In this document: piece after piece, positions 18,222 through 27,841 of the stretch
How the letters are laid out: each line of letters begins with the position of its first letter
Position numbering within the stretch: the stretch's first letter is position 1
From: Lachnospiraceae bacterium MD335
GTDB taxonomy: Bacteria > Bacillota > Clostridia > Lachnospirales > Lachnospiraceae
DNA: 64,000 nucleotides
Direction: 5' to 3'
Assembly (NCBI GenBank): GCA_000403335.2
Contig: KE159617.1
Location: 849,757-913,756, forward strand
Translations under genes and position numbers: made by a program
Notes under the pieces: generated by a model
Database searches by the model: none
What the model was told of the DNA's origin: nothing
The model's input: the letters and a program-made list of their open reading frames with translations, nothing else

Positions 18222-18384
18222 AGCTGGGGGGCTTTATCGTGACACGGAATTTGGGAGAATTCCAATTATGAGTTTTAAGGGGACAGATGAATGAATATTA
18301 CCAAAATGAAGGGAAGGTATTATTCAAAGAGTTAAGCCGACGGAACCTACAAACAACGATTCAAGCAAAAAATGGGGAAACAAC

Positions 18385-19320
18385 ATGGAGTTTAAACATA
18401 CGTCAGTATTACTTAACGAAACAATTGATTCACTGCACATTAAGCCTGAGGGTGTATACTTGGACGGTACCCTCGGCGGCGGTGGACACGCCTATGAGGT
18501 GTGCAGGAGGCTCGGTGACAAAGGCAGACTGTTCGGCATTGACCAGGACGGCGATGCAATTGACGCTGCAAAGAAGCGGCTGGAGGAATTTGGCAGCAAA
18601 GTTACGATTATCAGAAACAATTACTGCAATGCAAAGGAAGCGCTGAAGGAGTATGGCGTGGACAAGGTTGACGGCATTGTGCTCGATTTGGGCGTATCGT
18701 CGTATCAGCTTGACAATGCAGAAAGGGGATTTACTTATAAATACGATACACCGCTTGACATGCGTATGGATCAGCGGCAGAACCTTACGGCAAGAGATAT
18801 TGTGAACGAGTACGAGGAGTGGGAGCTTTACCGGATTATCAGGGATTACGGCGAGGATCAGTTTGCGAAAAATATTGCAAAGCACATTGTTTTGGCGCGT
18901 GCAGAGAAGCCGATTGAGACGACATTTGAGTTAAATGAAATCATAAAAGCGGCAATACCCGCAAAAATGCGCGCTGTGGGCGGACATCCCTCAAAACGGA
19001 CGTTTCAGGCAATCCGGATTGCGTGCAATCACGAGCTTGATGTGCTTTCGGAAGCGCTCGAGGATATGATTGACCTGTTAAATCCCTGGGGAAGACTTTG
19101 TATTATTACATTCCATTCTTTGGAAGACCGGATTGTAAAGAATTTTTTCAGGGAAATGGAAAATCCCTGTAAGTGTCCGGCAGAGTTTCCGGTATGCGTG
19201 TGCAAAAAAGTACCGTATGGAAGAGCAGTGCCGAGAAAGGCAATTCTTCCTTCCGAGAAGGAGCTGGAGGAAAATGCAAGGTCTAAGAGCGCAAAGCTTC
19301 GGGTATTTGAGAGAATTTAG
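18385..19320 (+). CDS. rsmH: 16S rRNA (cytosine1402-N4)-methyltransferase RsmH
   Basis: A 311-aa protein. [14 protein letters not shown] and [12 protein letters not shown] (SAM loop) at the N-terminus, [14 protein letters not shown] mid-protein, then [14 protein letters not shown] and [18 protein letters not shown] near the C-terminus are diagnostic. It methylates C1402 of 16S rRNA in the decoding centre. ATG 18385 follows GGGGAAACAAC. It lies directly after mraZ as in most Firmicutes; the 163-bp gap between them holds no supported gene. Confidence 0.97.
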   Translation: MEFKHTSVLLNETIDSLHIKPEGVYLDGTLGGGGHAYEVCRRLGDKGRLFGIDQDGDAIDAAKKRLEEFGSKVTIIRNNYCNAKEALKEYGVDKVDGIVLDLGVSSYQLDNAERGFTYKYDTPLDMRMDQRQNLTARDIVNEYEEWELYRIIRDYGEDQFAKNIAKHIVLARAEKPIETTFELNEIIKAAIPAKMRAVGGHPSKRTFQAIRIACNHELDVLSEALEDMIDLLNPWGRLCIITFHSLEDRIVKNFFREMENPCKCPAEFPVCVCKKVPYGRAVPRKAILPSEKELEENARSKSAKLRVFERI

Positions 19321-19347
19321 AGCAGTTTTATTTGGCAGGGAAGGACG

Positions 19348-19812
19348 TTGGAAAGAATGAGAGAGAATGCACGGTATTATGTGGACGGAAGTGCGGCAAG
19401 ACAGTTAAGACCGCAGGAGGATAAATATGCCCGCCGCAGACAGACACCGCAAACAAGAAGAGCGCATTCGCACCGCAGAGTTGTGAAGGCTGCCCCGATG
19501 AATAAAGGCTATATCGCCGTTATGGCAGCGGCATTTCTGATTGTCTGCGTTGTACTTACGGGTTATGTTAAGTTACAGTCAAACATCACCAGCCATATTA
19601 AAAATATTTCCGATTTGGAGCGTCAGCTCAATGAGATGAAGCTTGCCAATGACGAGACATATACAAAGATTATGAGCAGTGTGGATTTGGAAGAGATAAA
19701 GCGTATCGCAGTCAGTGAACTGGGTATGAAGTATGCAAAGGAAGGGCAGGTAGTGCAGTACACAGGAGAAGGAAACGACTATGTGCGTCAATACAGTGAC
19801 ATCCCGCAATGA
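19348..19812 (+). CDS. ftsL: FtsL-like cell division protein
   Basis: A 154-aa bitopic membrane protein: an Arg-rich cytoplasmic tail (1-50), one helix (about 54-74, IAVMAAAFLIVCVVLTGYV), then a coiled coil (about 75-115) and a YAKEGQVVQY segment typical of FtsL/DivIC. It would join FtsQ/DivIB at the septum. AGGGAAGG precedes TTG 19348; ATG 19357 is an alternative. The call rests on topology and position between rsmH and the PBP gene. Confidence 0.85.
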   Translation: MERMRENARYYVDGSAARQLRPQEDKYARRRQTPQTRRAHSHRRVVKAAPMNKGYIAVMAAAFLIVCVVLTGYVKLQSNITSHIKNISDLERQLNEMKLANDETYTKIMSSVDLEEIKRIAVSELGMKYAKEGQVVQYTGEGNDYVRQYSDIPQ

Positions 19813-19838
19813 CGGATATCTTTATATAGGGTGATTGG

Positions 19839-22082
19839 ATGGCAGTTCAGAAGAACAGGAAAAGAAAATTTAAGAATATAAACCTGCAAAAGGTTAAAAC
19901 AATGAAGCTGGCAGTTATGATGTTAATCATTCTGCTGGCTTTTGCAGGGTTGGGGGCACGGCTCTATTTTCTGACACGCGACAACCGCAATGATTATCAG
20001 AAAAAAATCTTATCACATTTGGATTATAACAGCAAAACGCTGCCGTTTAAACGGGGGAGTATTTTAGATGCGAACGGCACAATTCTTGCTGCAAGTGAAA
20101 AGGTTTACAACGTGGTATTGGACTGCAAGGTGATGCTGGACGATAAGAAGAATGAGGAGCCGATGCTTGCGGCGCTTTCCGAGTGCTTCGGATTGGACCG
20201 AGCGGAACTTTCAAAGTACGTCAGGGATAATCCCACATCGCAGTATTATGTACTCAAACGCAGGATTTCTTATGATGAAAGGCAGGTGTTTGAGGATTAC
20301 AAAAAAGAGTACAATGAACAGGCAAAAACGCACAATGCAAAAGCCGCCGACAGCGAAAGGATGGGGATGATTAATGACGGTATTTGGTTTGATGAGGAGT
20401 ATATCAGGCGCTATCCCAACAATCGTCTTGCCTGCGACGTAATCGGCTTTACCGGGACAGACAACAATGGACAGTTTGGCTTGGAGGAGTATTACAACGA
20501 TATTTTAAACGGCACAAACGGAAGAGAGTACGGATACCTCAACGATGACGCGATACTGGAACGGACAACCGTGGCTGCGATGGACGGAAATACGCTTGTG
20601 TCAACGATTGATGCAAACATACAGGCAATTGTCGAAAAGTATATCAGGCAGTTTAATGACGAACATATGAACGAGTTTCGGGATGGGTTAGGCGCCTATA
20701 ACATCGGTTTTATTGTTATGGACTGCAATAACGGAAATGTGCTTTCGATGGCAAGCTATCCTGACTTTGATCTAAACAATCCGCGGGATTTAACCGGATA
20801 TTATACGCAGGAGCAGATTGAGCAGCTTCAGGAGGAGGGCGATGAGGCGTATTACGAAGCGCTCAATGCGCTATGGAGAAATTTTTGTGTTTCGGACACG
20901 TTTGAGCCTGGTTCGACGGTGAAGGCGCTGACTCTTGCGACAGGAATTGAGACAGGAAGAATTGTGGGGAACGAGACATATGAATGCGGCGGAATGCTTA
21001 CGGTGGCGGATCATGACATCAACTGTAATGTAACGTCGGGTCACGGAACGCTTGATGTGAGCGGCTCTTTGGGACAGTCCTGCAATGTGGCTTTTATGAA
21101 AATGGGAGAAGCGATAGGGGTCAAAAATTTAGTGCAATTCCAAAGAATTTTTGGTATTGGCTTGAAAACCAACATTGACCTTGCAGGGGAACCGAAAACG
21201 GAGGGGGTAGTGTACAGTGAAGATACGATGAGGGCGGCGGAGCTTGCAACCGCGTCGTTTGGACAAGGTTACAACGTAACGATGATTGAGATGGCGGCGG
21301 CATTTTCTTCCGTAATAAACGGAGGATATTATTATGAGCCGCATATGGTAAGTAAAATTATCAATTCAAACGGTGACACGGTAAGAAATATTGAGCCGCG
21401 TGTGCTCAAGCAGACAATATCGGCAACAACCTCGGAACAGATGCGTCAGTATCTGTATTTGGCGGTTGCTGAGGGTACGGGAAGATCGGCGCGTCCAGCA
21501 GGATATGCCATAGGAGGAAAGACAGGAACGGCTGAGATGGTGCCAAGAGATAAGACAAACTATGTTGTTTCTTTTATTGGCTTTGCACCCGCAGATGACC
21601 CGCAGATTGTGGTATACTGTGTCATTGACCGTCCGAATGTGGCAGACCAGCCGCATGCGTCCTATGCTACGGCAATTGTGAAAAACGTTCTGACGGAGGT
21701 TCTTCCGTATATGCATATTGGCAGGACGGAGGAGATGACCATTACCGAGCAGGAGGAAGCAGATAATCTGCTTGGAAACATCATTGCCGAAGAAAATAAG
21801 GACAACGAAGACGACGGCGAAAACGGTGACGGCGAAAACGGTGACGCCGAGGACGGGGATAAAAAGGATGACGAGGGGCAGGAAAACGGCGACGCGGAAA
21901 ATGGCGGCAGCGATGAGGACGCAGGAACCGGAAAACCGCGCTACATTGTCGATCCGGATACAGGAGAGCTTATCGATTCGGAAACGGGAGAAAAGGCAGA
22001 GTTGAATTATAACTACGATGGCGGCAGCGCCGAAGCGCAAAGCGATGCAGGGGCGCCCGAGGGCGACGGCAGCGCCGAGTAA
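19839..22082 (+). CDS. Class B penicillin-binding protein, FtsI/PBP2B-type, with acidic tail
   Basis: A 747-aa protein: a basic cytoplasmic N-terminus, a membrane anchor (about 24-45), a PBP dimerisation domain starting PFKRGSILDANGTILAAS, then a transpeptidase domain with all three motifs: SxxK at Ser359 (PGSTVKALTL), SxN at Ser414 (GQSCNVAF) and KTG at Lys561 (GGKTGTAEM). It crosslinks septal peptidoglycan. After about residue 640 comes an unusual tail of repeated Asp/Glu/Gly/Asn (GENGDGENGDAEDGD) ending in a Gly/Ala/Ser-rich stretch. AGGGTGATTGG precedes the ATG. Confidence 0.92.
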   Translation: MAVQKNRKRKFKNINLQKVKTMKLAVMMLIILLAFAGLGARLYFLTRDNRNDYQKKILSHLDYNSKTLPFKRGSILDANGTILAASEKVYNVVLDCKVMLDDKKNEEPMLAALSECFGLDRAELSKYVRDNPTSQYYVLKRRISYDERQVFEDYKKEYNEQAKTHNAKAADSERMGMINDGIWFDEEYIRRYPNNRLACDVIGFTGTDNNGQFGLEEYYNDILNGTNGREYGYLNDDAILERTTVAAMDGNTLVSTIDANIQAIVEKYIRQFNDEHMNEFRDGLGAYNIGFIVMDCNNGNVLSMASYPDFDLNNPRDLTGYYTQEQIEQLQEEGDEAYYEALNALWRNFCVSDTFEPGSTVKALTLATGIETGRIVGNETYECGGMLTVADHDINCNVTSGHGTLDVSGSLGQSCNVAFMKMGEAIGVKNLVQFQRIFGIGLKTNIDLAGEPKTEGVVYSEDTMRAAELATASFGQGYNVTMIEMAAAFSSVINGGYYYEPHMVSKIINSNGDTVRNIEPRVLKQTISATTSEQMRQYLYLAVAEGTGRSARPAGYAIGGKTGTAEMVPRDKTNYVVSFIGFAPADDPQIVVYCVIDRPNVADQPHASYATAIVKNVLTEVLPYMHIGRTEEMTITEQEEADNLLGNIIAEENKDNEDDGENGDGENGDAEDGDKKDDEGQENGDAENGGSDEDAGTGKPRYIVDPDTGELIDSETGEKAELNYNYDGGSAEAQSDAGAPEGDGSAE

Positions 22083-22153
22083 GCGGGGGTAAGAATATAT
22101 CCGTACCGGTATTCATAAAATAGTAGCAATCCTTTTGAATAACGGTGATTTGT

Positions 22154-23893
22154 ATGTCTGCTGTAAACAGCACTGCAAAGCGCAATATGACGGTACAGAA
22201 GAAAAAAACGTTTATATTATGCGTGATGTCGGTAATTGCGCTTTTAGCGTTGTGTGTGCGTGTTGGTTATCTTATGATAGGGCGCTCGGAATACTATACC
22301 GAACAGGCGCAGGAGCTTCACGAGCGTGAGCGCGATATTAAGGCGGCGCGCGGCAGAATTATTGATGCAACGGGAACGGTGCTTGCCGACAATAAGACTG
22401 TATGTACCATATCGGTCATACGCAGTCAGATTAAAGAGCCCGAGAAGGTGATTGCGGTTTTAAGCAAAGAGCTTGGACTTTCTGAGGAGTATGTGAAAAA
22501 GCAGGTGGAGAAGCGCAGCTCGCGTGAACGTATTAAGAGCAATGTAGACAAGGAAACAGGCGATAAAATAAGAAATTTGGACCTTGCGGGCGTAAAGGTG
22601 GATGAAGATTACAAGCGTTATTATCCGTACGGAGAGCTTGCATCAAAGGTGCTTGGCTTTACAGGGGGAGACAATCAGGGGATTATCGGTCTTGAGGTCA
22701 ATTATGAGAAATATCTGACGGGCACAAAAGGAAAAATTCTGACGCTCACCGACGCAAGGGGCATTGAGATTGACGGCATGGGAGAGCGGCGCAGGGAGCC
22801 GATTGCGGGCAGTGATCTGCATGTCAGCATTGACATCAATATCCAAAAGTATGCGACACAGCTTGCAAAGCAGGCATATGAGACGAAACAGGCAAAAGGT
22901 GTCTCGATTATTGTTATGAATGTAAACAACGGAGAAATCCTTGCCATGACGGATGTCCCGGAATTTGATTTGAATGAGCCGTTTGTACTGACCGCGGAGT
23001 TTGCGGGGCAGGAGGAAACACAGGATACCTTTAATCAGATGTGGCGAAACGGCTGTATCAACGATACATATGAGCCGGGATCTACGTTTAAGATTATCAC
23101 GGCAGCGGCAGGGCTCGAGAGCGGCGCCGTGTCGTTAAATGACAATTTTTCCTGTCCGGGTTTTATTATCGTTGATGACAGGAGAATACGCTGTCATAAG
23201 GCGGGCGGACACGGAGCGGAGGATTTTACGCATGCCGTAATGAATTCGTGCAATCCGGTATTTATCACGGTGGGTCTGCGCATTGGAACGCAGCGCTATT
23301 ATGAATATTTTACAAAGTTCGGACTGCGCCAAAAAACGGGGATTGACCTGCCCGGCGAGGCGGCGACGATTATGCATCAGCCCGATAAAATCGGCGAGGT
23401 GGAGCTTGCAACCATATCGTTTGGGCAGTCCTTTCAGATAACGCCGATACGGTTAATGGCAACCGTGTCCGGTCTGATTAACGGCGGAAAGGTCGTAACG
23501 CCGCATTTTGGCGTGAAGGCGGTCAATGAAGGAAACGCGACGATAGAAGAGTTCGTTTATCCGGTTTCCGATGAAATTGTTTCGGAAGATACCACCCAAA
23601 AGCTGCGGTATGTGTTGGAGCAGGTTGTGGAAAACGGTGGTGGAAAAAACGGATATGTAGAGGGCTTTCGCGTGGGCGGAAAGACGGCGACAAGTCAGAC
23701 GCTTCCGCGGGGTACGGGAAGATACATTGCTTCCTTTTTGGGATTTGCGCCTGCAAACGATCCGAAAATTATGGCGCTTGCGATAATTGACACGCCGCAG
23801 GGAACTTATTACGGCGGTCAGATTGCGGCGCCTGTAGTAAGACAGCTGTTTGAAAATATCCTTCCTTATTTGGAAGAAAGAGGCTATTATTAG
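22154..23893 (+). CDS. Second class B penicillin-binding protein, SpoVD-like
   Basis: A 579-aa protein: one N-terminal helix (ILCVMSVIALLALCVRVGYLMI), dimerisation domain (AARGRIIDATGTVLADNKT) and transpeptidase motifs SxxK at Ser310 (PGSTFKIITA) and SxN at Ser365 (NSCNPVF). The third motif reads KTA (Lys510, GGKTATSQT) instead of KTG. No PASTA domains are present. A tandem ftsI-spoVD arrangement is usual in spore formers, where SpoVD makes cortex peptidoglycan. ATG 22154 has GGTGA at good spacing; GTG 22145 is in frame. It could equally be a second vegetative PBP. Confidence 0.85.
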   Translation: MSAVNSTAKRNMTVQKKKTFILCVMSVIALLALCVRVGYLMIGRSEYYTEQAQELHERERDIKAARGRIIDATGTVLADNKTVCTISVIRSQIKEPEKVIAVLSKELGLSEEYVKKQVEKRSSRERIKSNVDKETGDKIRNLDLAGVKVDEDYKRYYPYGELASKVLGFTGGDNQGIIGLEVNYEKYLTGTKGKILTLTDARGIEIDGMGERRREPIAGSDLHVSIDINIQKYATQLAKQAYETKQAKGVSIIVMNVNNGEILAMTDVPEFDLNEPFVLTAEFAGQEETQDTFNQMWRNGCINDTYEPGSTFKIITAAAGLESGAVSLNDNFSCPGFIIVDDRRIRCHKAGGHGAEDFTHAVMNSCNPVFITVGLRIGTQRYYEYFTKFGLRQKTGIDLPGEAATIMHQPDKIGEVELATISFGQSFQITPIRLMATVSGLINGGKVVTPHFGVKAVNEGNATIEEFVYPVSDEIVSEDTTQKLRYVLEQVVENGGGKNGYVEGFRVGGKTATSQTLPRGTGRYIASFLGFAPANDPKIMALAIIDTPQGTYYGGQIAAPVVRQLFENILPYLEERGYY

Positions 23894-23913
23894 CAGGATG
23901 GAGGACGAAGCGG

Positions 23914-25290
23914 ATGAATATCAATGGACAAAAGGTAATCGTGGTGGGTACCGGAAAAAGCGGAATCGGTTCTGCAGTACTGCTTGAACAAAACGGCGCC
24001 CTGCCGATTCTGTATGACGGAAATGATAAAGTAAATATAGAGGAAGTGAAGAAAACGCTTACGCATAAGCTTGGATTTGATACAAAGGCGGAGATTGCGG
24101 CAGGTGCGTTCCCAAAGGAGATTACGGATGGCGTGCGTCTTTGCGTACTAAGTCCCGGCGTGCCGGTGGACGCTGATTTCGTCGTATACATGAAGGAACA
24201 GGGGATTCACATATGGGGAGAGATTGAGCTTGCATACAATTTTGCGAAGGGAAGCGTGCTTGCAATTACCGGAACGAACGGGAAGACAACGACAACCTCG
24301 CTTGTAGGTCAGATTATGCAGGAGTATTTTGACAGTGTGTATATTGTCGGAAATATCGGCAATCCGTATACGGAGGCAGCGCCGCTTATGACGGAGGATA
24401 CGGTTTCGGTCGCAGAGATTTCAAGCTTTCAATTAGAAACCATTGAGCATTTTCACCCCAAGGTATCGGCGATTTTAAATATTACGCCTGACCATTTGAA
24501 CCGTCATCATACGATGGAAAATTATGTGGCGGCAAAGGAAGCGGTTACCTTAAACCAAACAAAGCAAGACGTCTGCGTTCTGAATTATGAGAATGCGTAC
24601 ACAAGAGAATTCGGGGAGCGCTGTCCTGCAGGTGTCGTGTATTTTTCCTCGGCGCGCAGGCTTGACGACGGGATTTTTTACGAGGGCGATTCGATTTATC
24701 ATGCAAAAGACGGTAATGCGCAGCGGCTTATGAATGTTAAGACGGATATGAATCTTGTGGGGATCTGCAACATTGAGAATGTTATGGCGGCAATCGGCAT
24801 CAGCATGAGTGCGGGTGTGCCTATGGAAAACATTCTTGCGACAATCAAACGCTTTGTGGCGGTGGAGCACAGAATTGAGTTTGTGGCGGAGAAGAACGGC
24901 GTGGTATATTATAATGACTCAAAAGCAACGAATACCGATGCGGCAATTCAGGGAATTAAGGCGATGGACCGACCGACCGTTTTGATTGGCGGCGGATATG
25001 ATAAGGGCAGTGAATACGACGATTGGATTAACAGTTTTGACAATAAGGTAAAAAAGCTGGTTTTGATCGGACAGACGAGGGAAGCGATCGCGGCGTGCGC
25101 CGTAAAGTGCGGCTTTTTGAAGGATAATATTCTCTTTGCGGACAGCTTTTTGGAAGCGCTTGATATTTGTGTGAGAGAGGCATCTGCGGGCGACGCGGTG
25201 CTTTTGTCGCCAGCCTGCGCAAGCTGGGGAATGTTTCCTAATTACGAGGTCAGGGGAGAGCAGTTTAAGGAGTATGTAAACAGCCTATAA
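23914..25290 (+). CDS. murD: UDP-N-acetylmuramoylalanine--D-glutamate ligase MurD
   Basis: A 458-aa cytoplasmic Mur ligase that adds D-Glu to UDP-MurNAc-L-Ala. The N-terminal UDP-binding fold (VIVVGTGKSGIGSA), the ATP loop GTNGKTTTTSL at about residue 120, the central EISSFQLETI and NITPDHLNRHH, and the C-terminal YYNDSKATNTDA and LIGGGYDKGSEYDDW are diagnostic of MurD. It starts 20 bp after the SpoVD-like gene; mraY, often found between them, is absent. Confidence 0.97.
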   Translation: MNINGQKVIVVGTGKSGIGSAVLLEQNGALPILYDGNDKVNIEEVKKTLTHKLGFDTKAEIAAGAFPKEITDGVRLCVLSPGVPVDADFVVYMKEQGIHIWGEIELAYNFAKGSVLAITGTNGKTTTTSLVGQIMQEYFDSVYIVGNIGNPYTEAAPLMTEDTVSVAEISSFQLETIEHFHPKVSAILNITPDHLNRHHTMENYVAAKEAVTLNQTKQDVCVLNYENAYTREFGERCPAGVVYFSSARRLDDGIFYEGDSIYHAKDGNAQRLMNVKTDMNLVGICNIENVMAAIGISMSAGVPMENILATIKRFVAVEHRIEFVAEKNGVVYYNDSKATNTDAAIQGIKAMDRPTVLIGGGYDKGSEYDDWINSFDNKVKKLVLIGQTREAIAACAVKCGFLKDNILFADSFLEALDICVREASAGDAVLLSPACASWGMFPNYEVRGEQFKEYVNSL

Positions 25291-25315
25291 ATATGAAGGA
25301 TAGAGGAGTGGTATT

Positions 25316-26449
25316 GTGGCAAAAAAACAGGTGCAAATCCGCCGCAGCAGACACAATATGGACTATGTTCTGCTGACGGTGGTCATGTTTTTGATTGTCT
25401 TTGGACTTTTAATGATTTATTCTACAAGCTCGTATGAGTCGGGGGATCTTTACCTGAAAAAGCAGGCGCAGTCTACGGTAATCGGTATTTTGGGTCTGAT
25501 CTTCATGATTAAGCTGCCGTATAAATACTTACAGAAGTTTGACTTTTTGGCAGTGGTTGTGTCCGCCGTGCTGTTGCTGCTTGTTCTTACGCCGCTTGGA
25601 ATGGAGAGAAACCATGCGAGGCGGTGGATTGACTTAAAGTTTATCAGTTTTCAGCCTGCCGAGGTGGCAAAAATCGGTGTGATTGTCTATCTTGCCAGTA
25701 TTATTCAAAAGCTTGAGAGCGTAGGAAAGAACATTATCCGTACGCCCAAGGGAATTGCAATCGTTATGGTTCCGCCTACCATTATTGCGGCGCTGATTTA
25801 TGTTATTACCAAAAATTTAAGTTCTGCCATTATTGTGATGGGGATCGCGGTCGCGATGCTGTTTGTGGCGGTGCCGGACTATAAGTGGTTTGTGGCGGCG
25901 GGAGGCGGTGTGCTTGCGGTTGCGGCGGCGGTTGTGATGTATGTGGCGAATGCGGATGCCGCGACGGCAAGCTTTCGTCTCGGACGTGTCAGGGCGTGGC
26001 TTGATCCGGAATCGTACAGTACCGACAAGGCATTTCAGACCCTGCAGGCGCTGTATGCCATAGGCTCCGGCGGCATTTGGGGGAAAGGGCTTGGGCAGAG
26101 TATGCAGAAGATGGGATTTCTTCCCGAGGCGCAAAATGACATGATTTTCTCGATTATCTGCGAGGAGCTTGGACTGTTCGGCGCAATGGCGATTATACTG
26201 CTCTTTATTATTTTGATTTGGAGCTGTATGGTGATTGCAAATAAAACAGTGGACCGTTTTGGGTCGCTTTTGGTTGTCGGCGTGATGGCGCACTATGCGA
26301 TACAGGTTATTTTGAATATTGCCGTGGTAACAAATACGATACCCAATACGGGTATTACACTGCCGTTTATCAGTTACGGCGGTACCGCGACGCTCTTTTT
26401 GCTTGCGGAAATCGGAATTGTACTGAACGTCAGCAAGAGCTGCAAATAA
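25316..26449 (+). CDS. ftsW: FtsW/RodA/SpoVE-family peptidoglycan polymerase
   Basis: A 377-aa SEDS protein with about ten membrane helices. Conserved blocks are STSSYES, WIDLKFISFQPAEVAKIG (catalytic region), GSGGIWGKGLGQSMQKMGFLPEAQNDMIFS and the C-terminal TGITLPFISYGGTA. It is a glycosyltransferase that polymerises lipid II together with a class B PBP; two such PBPs lie just upstream. GTG 25316 is preceded by TAGAGGAG. SpoVE and FtsW cannot be separated from sequence alone. Confidence 0.93.
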   Translation: MAKKQVQIRRSRHNMDYVLLTVVMFLIVFGLLMIYSTSSYESGDLYLKKQAQSTVIGILGLIFMIKLPYKYLQKFDFLAVVVSAVLLLLVLTPLGMERNHARRWIDLKFISFQPAEVAKIGVIVYLASIIQKLESVGKNIIRTPKGIAIVMVPPTIIAALIYVITKNLSSAIIVMGIAVAMLFVAVPDYKWFVAAGGGVLAVAAAVVMYVANADAATASFRLGRVRAWLDPESYSTDKAFQTLQALYAIGSGGIWGKGLGQSMQKMGFLPEAQNDMIFSIICEELGLFGAMAIILLFIILIWSCMVIANKTVDRFGSLLVVGVMAHYAIQVILNIAVVTNTIPNTGITLPFISYGGTATLFLLAEIGIVLNVSKSCK

Positions 26450-26512
26450 AGTAATATCAGGAATAAAAGCCGCATATAATATCGTAATTCATACTTTTAT
26501 GTGGTGAAACAT

Positions 26513-27841
26513 ATGGCTTATGACAGTCAAAGCAATGCGTCAATATGCAATGCATCAATATGCATGGAGGGAGGGAAACGTTTAACAGGAACGGTACGGA
26601 TACAGGGGTCTAAAAACGCGGCGCTTCCGGTGCTTGCGGCAAGCGTACTGATTCCGGATACATGCGTATTTCAGAATGTTCCGTATATTACCGATATTGG
26701 ATGCATGGAAAATCTGCTTCGGAGCACGGGGGCGGTATTGGAAAAGAGGGAAGCGGTCATGGAGCTTTGCATTGATGCAAGGAATATACGGGAATACAGG
26801 CTTCCGGCAAGGTATGTCAGCGCAATGCGCTCGTCAGTCGTGCTGATGGGAGCGCTGCTTGGACGGATTGGCGAGGCGCTGGTAGATTATCCCGGAGGCT
26901 GTGTCATAGGAAAGAGACCGATTGATCTGCATTTGTTCGGGCTCGAGAAGCTGGGCGCGCAGATTTGGACAGATAAAAACCGTATTCACGCGTATGCTGA
27001 CGAGCTTCGGGGCGCGCTGATTCGGTTTCCGTTTCCAAGTGTAGGTGCGACGCAGAATACGATTCTTGCCGCAGTGACGGCGCGCGGTACGACGGTCATT
27101 CAAAATGCCGCAAGAGAGCCGGAGGTGACGGCGCTTTGTGAATTTTTAAACAAAGCGGGTGCGGACATTGTAATTGGTCATGATTTTATTGCGACGGGAA
27201 GAATTGTCATTCATGGGGTGGATGTAAGCTGTCTGCATGGAGTGACATATACCGTCATACCGGACAGGATTGTCGCGGGAACTTATATGTTTGCGGCGCT
27301 TTGTGCGGGAGGCAGCGTTGCGCTTGAAAATGCGCCTGTTTCACAGCTTCGCAGTGTGTGCGATCTTTTGCGGCGTATGGGGGGGAACGTTGTGTTTGAT
27401 GAGGAGCATGACAGGCTTTTGGTCGATACGGATGAAAAAAGGAGAATCAAAAATATTCCTTTTGTGGAGACGGGTGTGTATCCGGAGTTTCCGACGGACC
27501 TGCAGTCGCCGCTGCTTGCCTGCGCCTGCGTGAGCGGCGGGGAGCTTGTCTTAAAGGAGCGCATTTTTTCAAGCCGCTTTAAAGTGGTGGAGGAGCTTGT
27601 CAGAATGGGTGCGGACATTGCGGTTTTGGATGATGAGAGCGTGCGGGTAAGAGGCGTGGAAAAATTGGAGGGAAGGACCGTGATTGCACGGGAGCTTCGC
27701 GGCGGCGCCGCACTTGTGATTGCAGGACTTGCCGCAAAAGGAATTACGACAGTGGCGGACATCCGCTATATCAGAAGAGGCTATCAGGATATTGTAGGGG
27801 ATTTGAAGGGGCTTGGAGCGAGGATAAGCTATGTTGATTAA
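26513..27841 (+). CDS. murA: UDP-N-acetylglucosamine 1-carboxyvinyltransferase MurA
   Basis: Catalyses the first committed step of peptidoglycan synthesis (enolpyruvyl transfer to UDP-GlcNAc). IQGSKNAALPVLAAS at the N-terminus, YPGGCVIGKRPIDLHLFGL with catalytic Cys130, and the C-terminal VYPEFPTDLQSPLLA block are diagnostic. ATG 26513 has GGTGAAAC upstream; a GTG at 26501 is also in frame. The first residues contain an exact pentapeptide repeat (NASIC twice) from a 15-bp tandem duplication. It overlaps divIB by 11 bp. Confidence 0.95.
   Translation: MAYDSQSNASICNASICMEGGKRLTGTVRIQGSKNAALPVLAASVLIPDTCVFQNVPYITDIGCMENLLRSTGAVLEKREAVMELCIDARNIREYRLPARYVSAMRSSVVLMGALLGRIGEALVDYPGGCVIGKRPIDLHLFGLEKLGAQIWTDKNRIHAYADELRGALIRFPFPSVGATQNTILAAVTARGTTVIQNAAREPEVTALCEFLNKAGADIVIGHDFIATGRIVIHGVDVSCLHGVTYTVIPDRIVAGTYMFAALCAGGSVALENAPVSQLRSVCDLLRRMGGNVVFDEEHDRLLVDTDEKRRIKNIPFVETGVYPEFPTDLQSPLLACACVSGGELVLKERIFSSRFKVVEELVRMGADIAVLDDESVRVRGVEKLEGRTVIARELRGGAALVIAGLAAKGITTVADIRYIRRGYQDIVGDLKGLGARISYVD

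Noticed and set aside
18287-18646. 119-residue + frame overlapping the start of rsmH
   Set aside because: It lies mostly inside rsmH in another frame, and its residues resemble no family; rsmH is certain.
21366-22040. 224-residue - strand frame opposite the PBP gene
   Set aside because: It is antisense to the transpeptidase domain and acidic tail; the Val/Phe-rich composition is a reverse-complement artefact.
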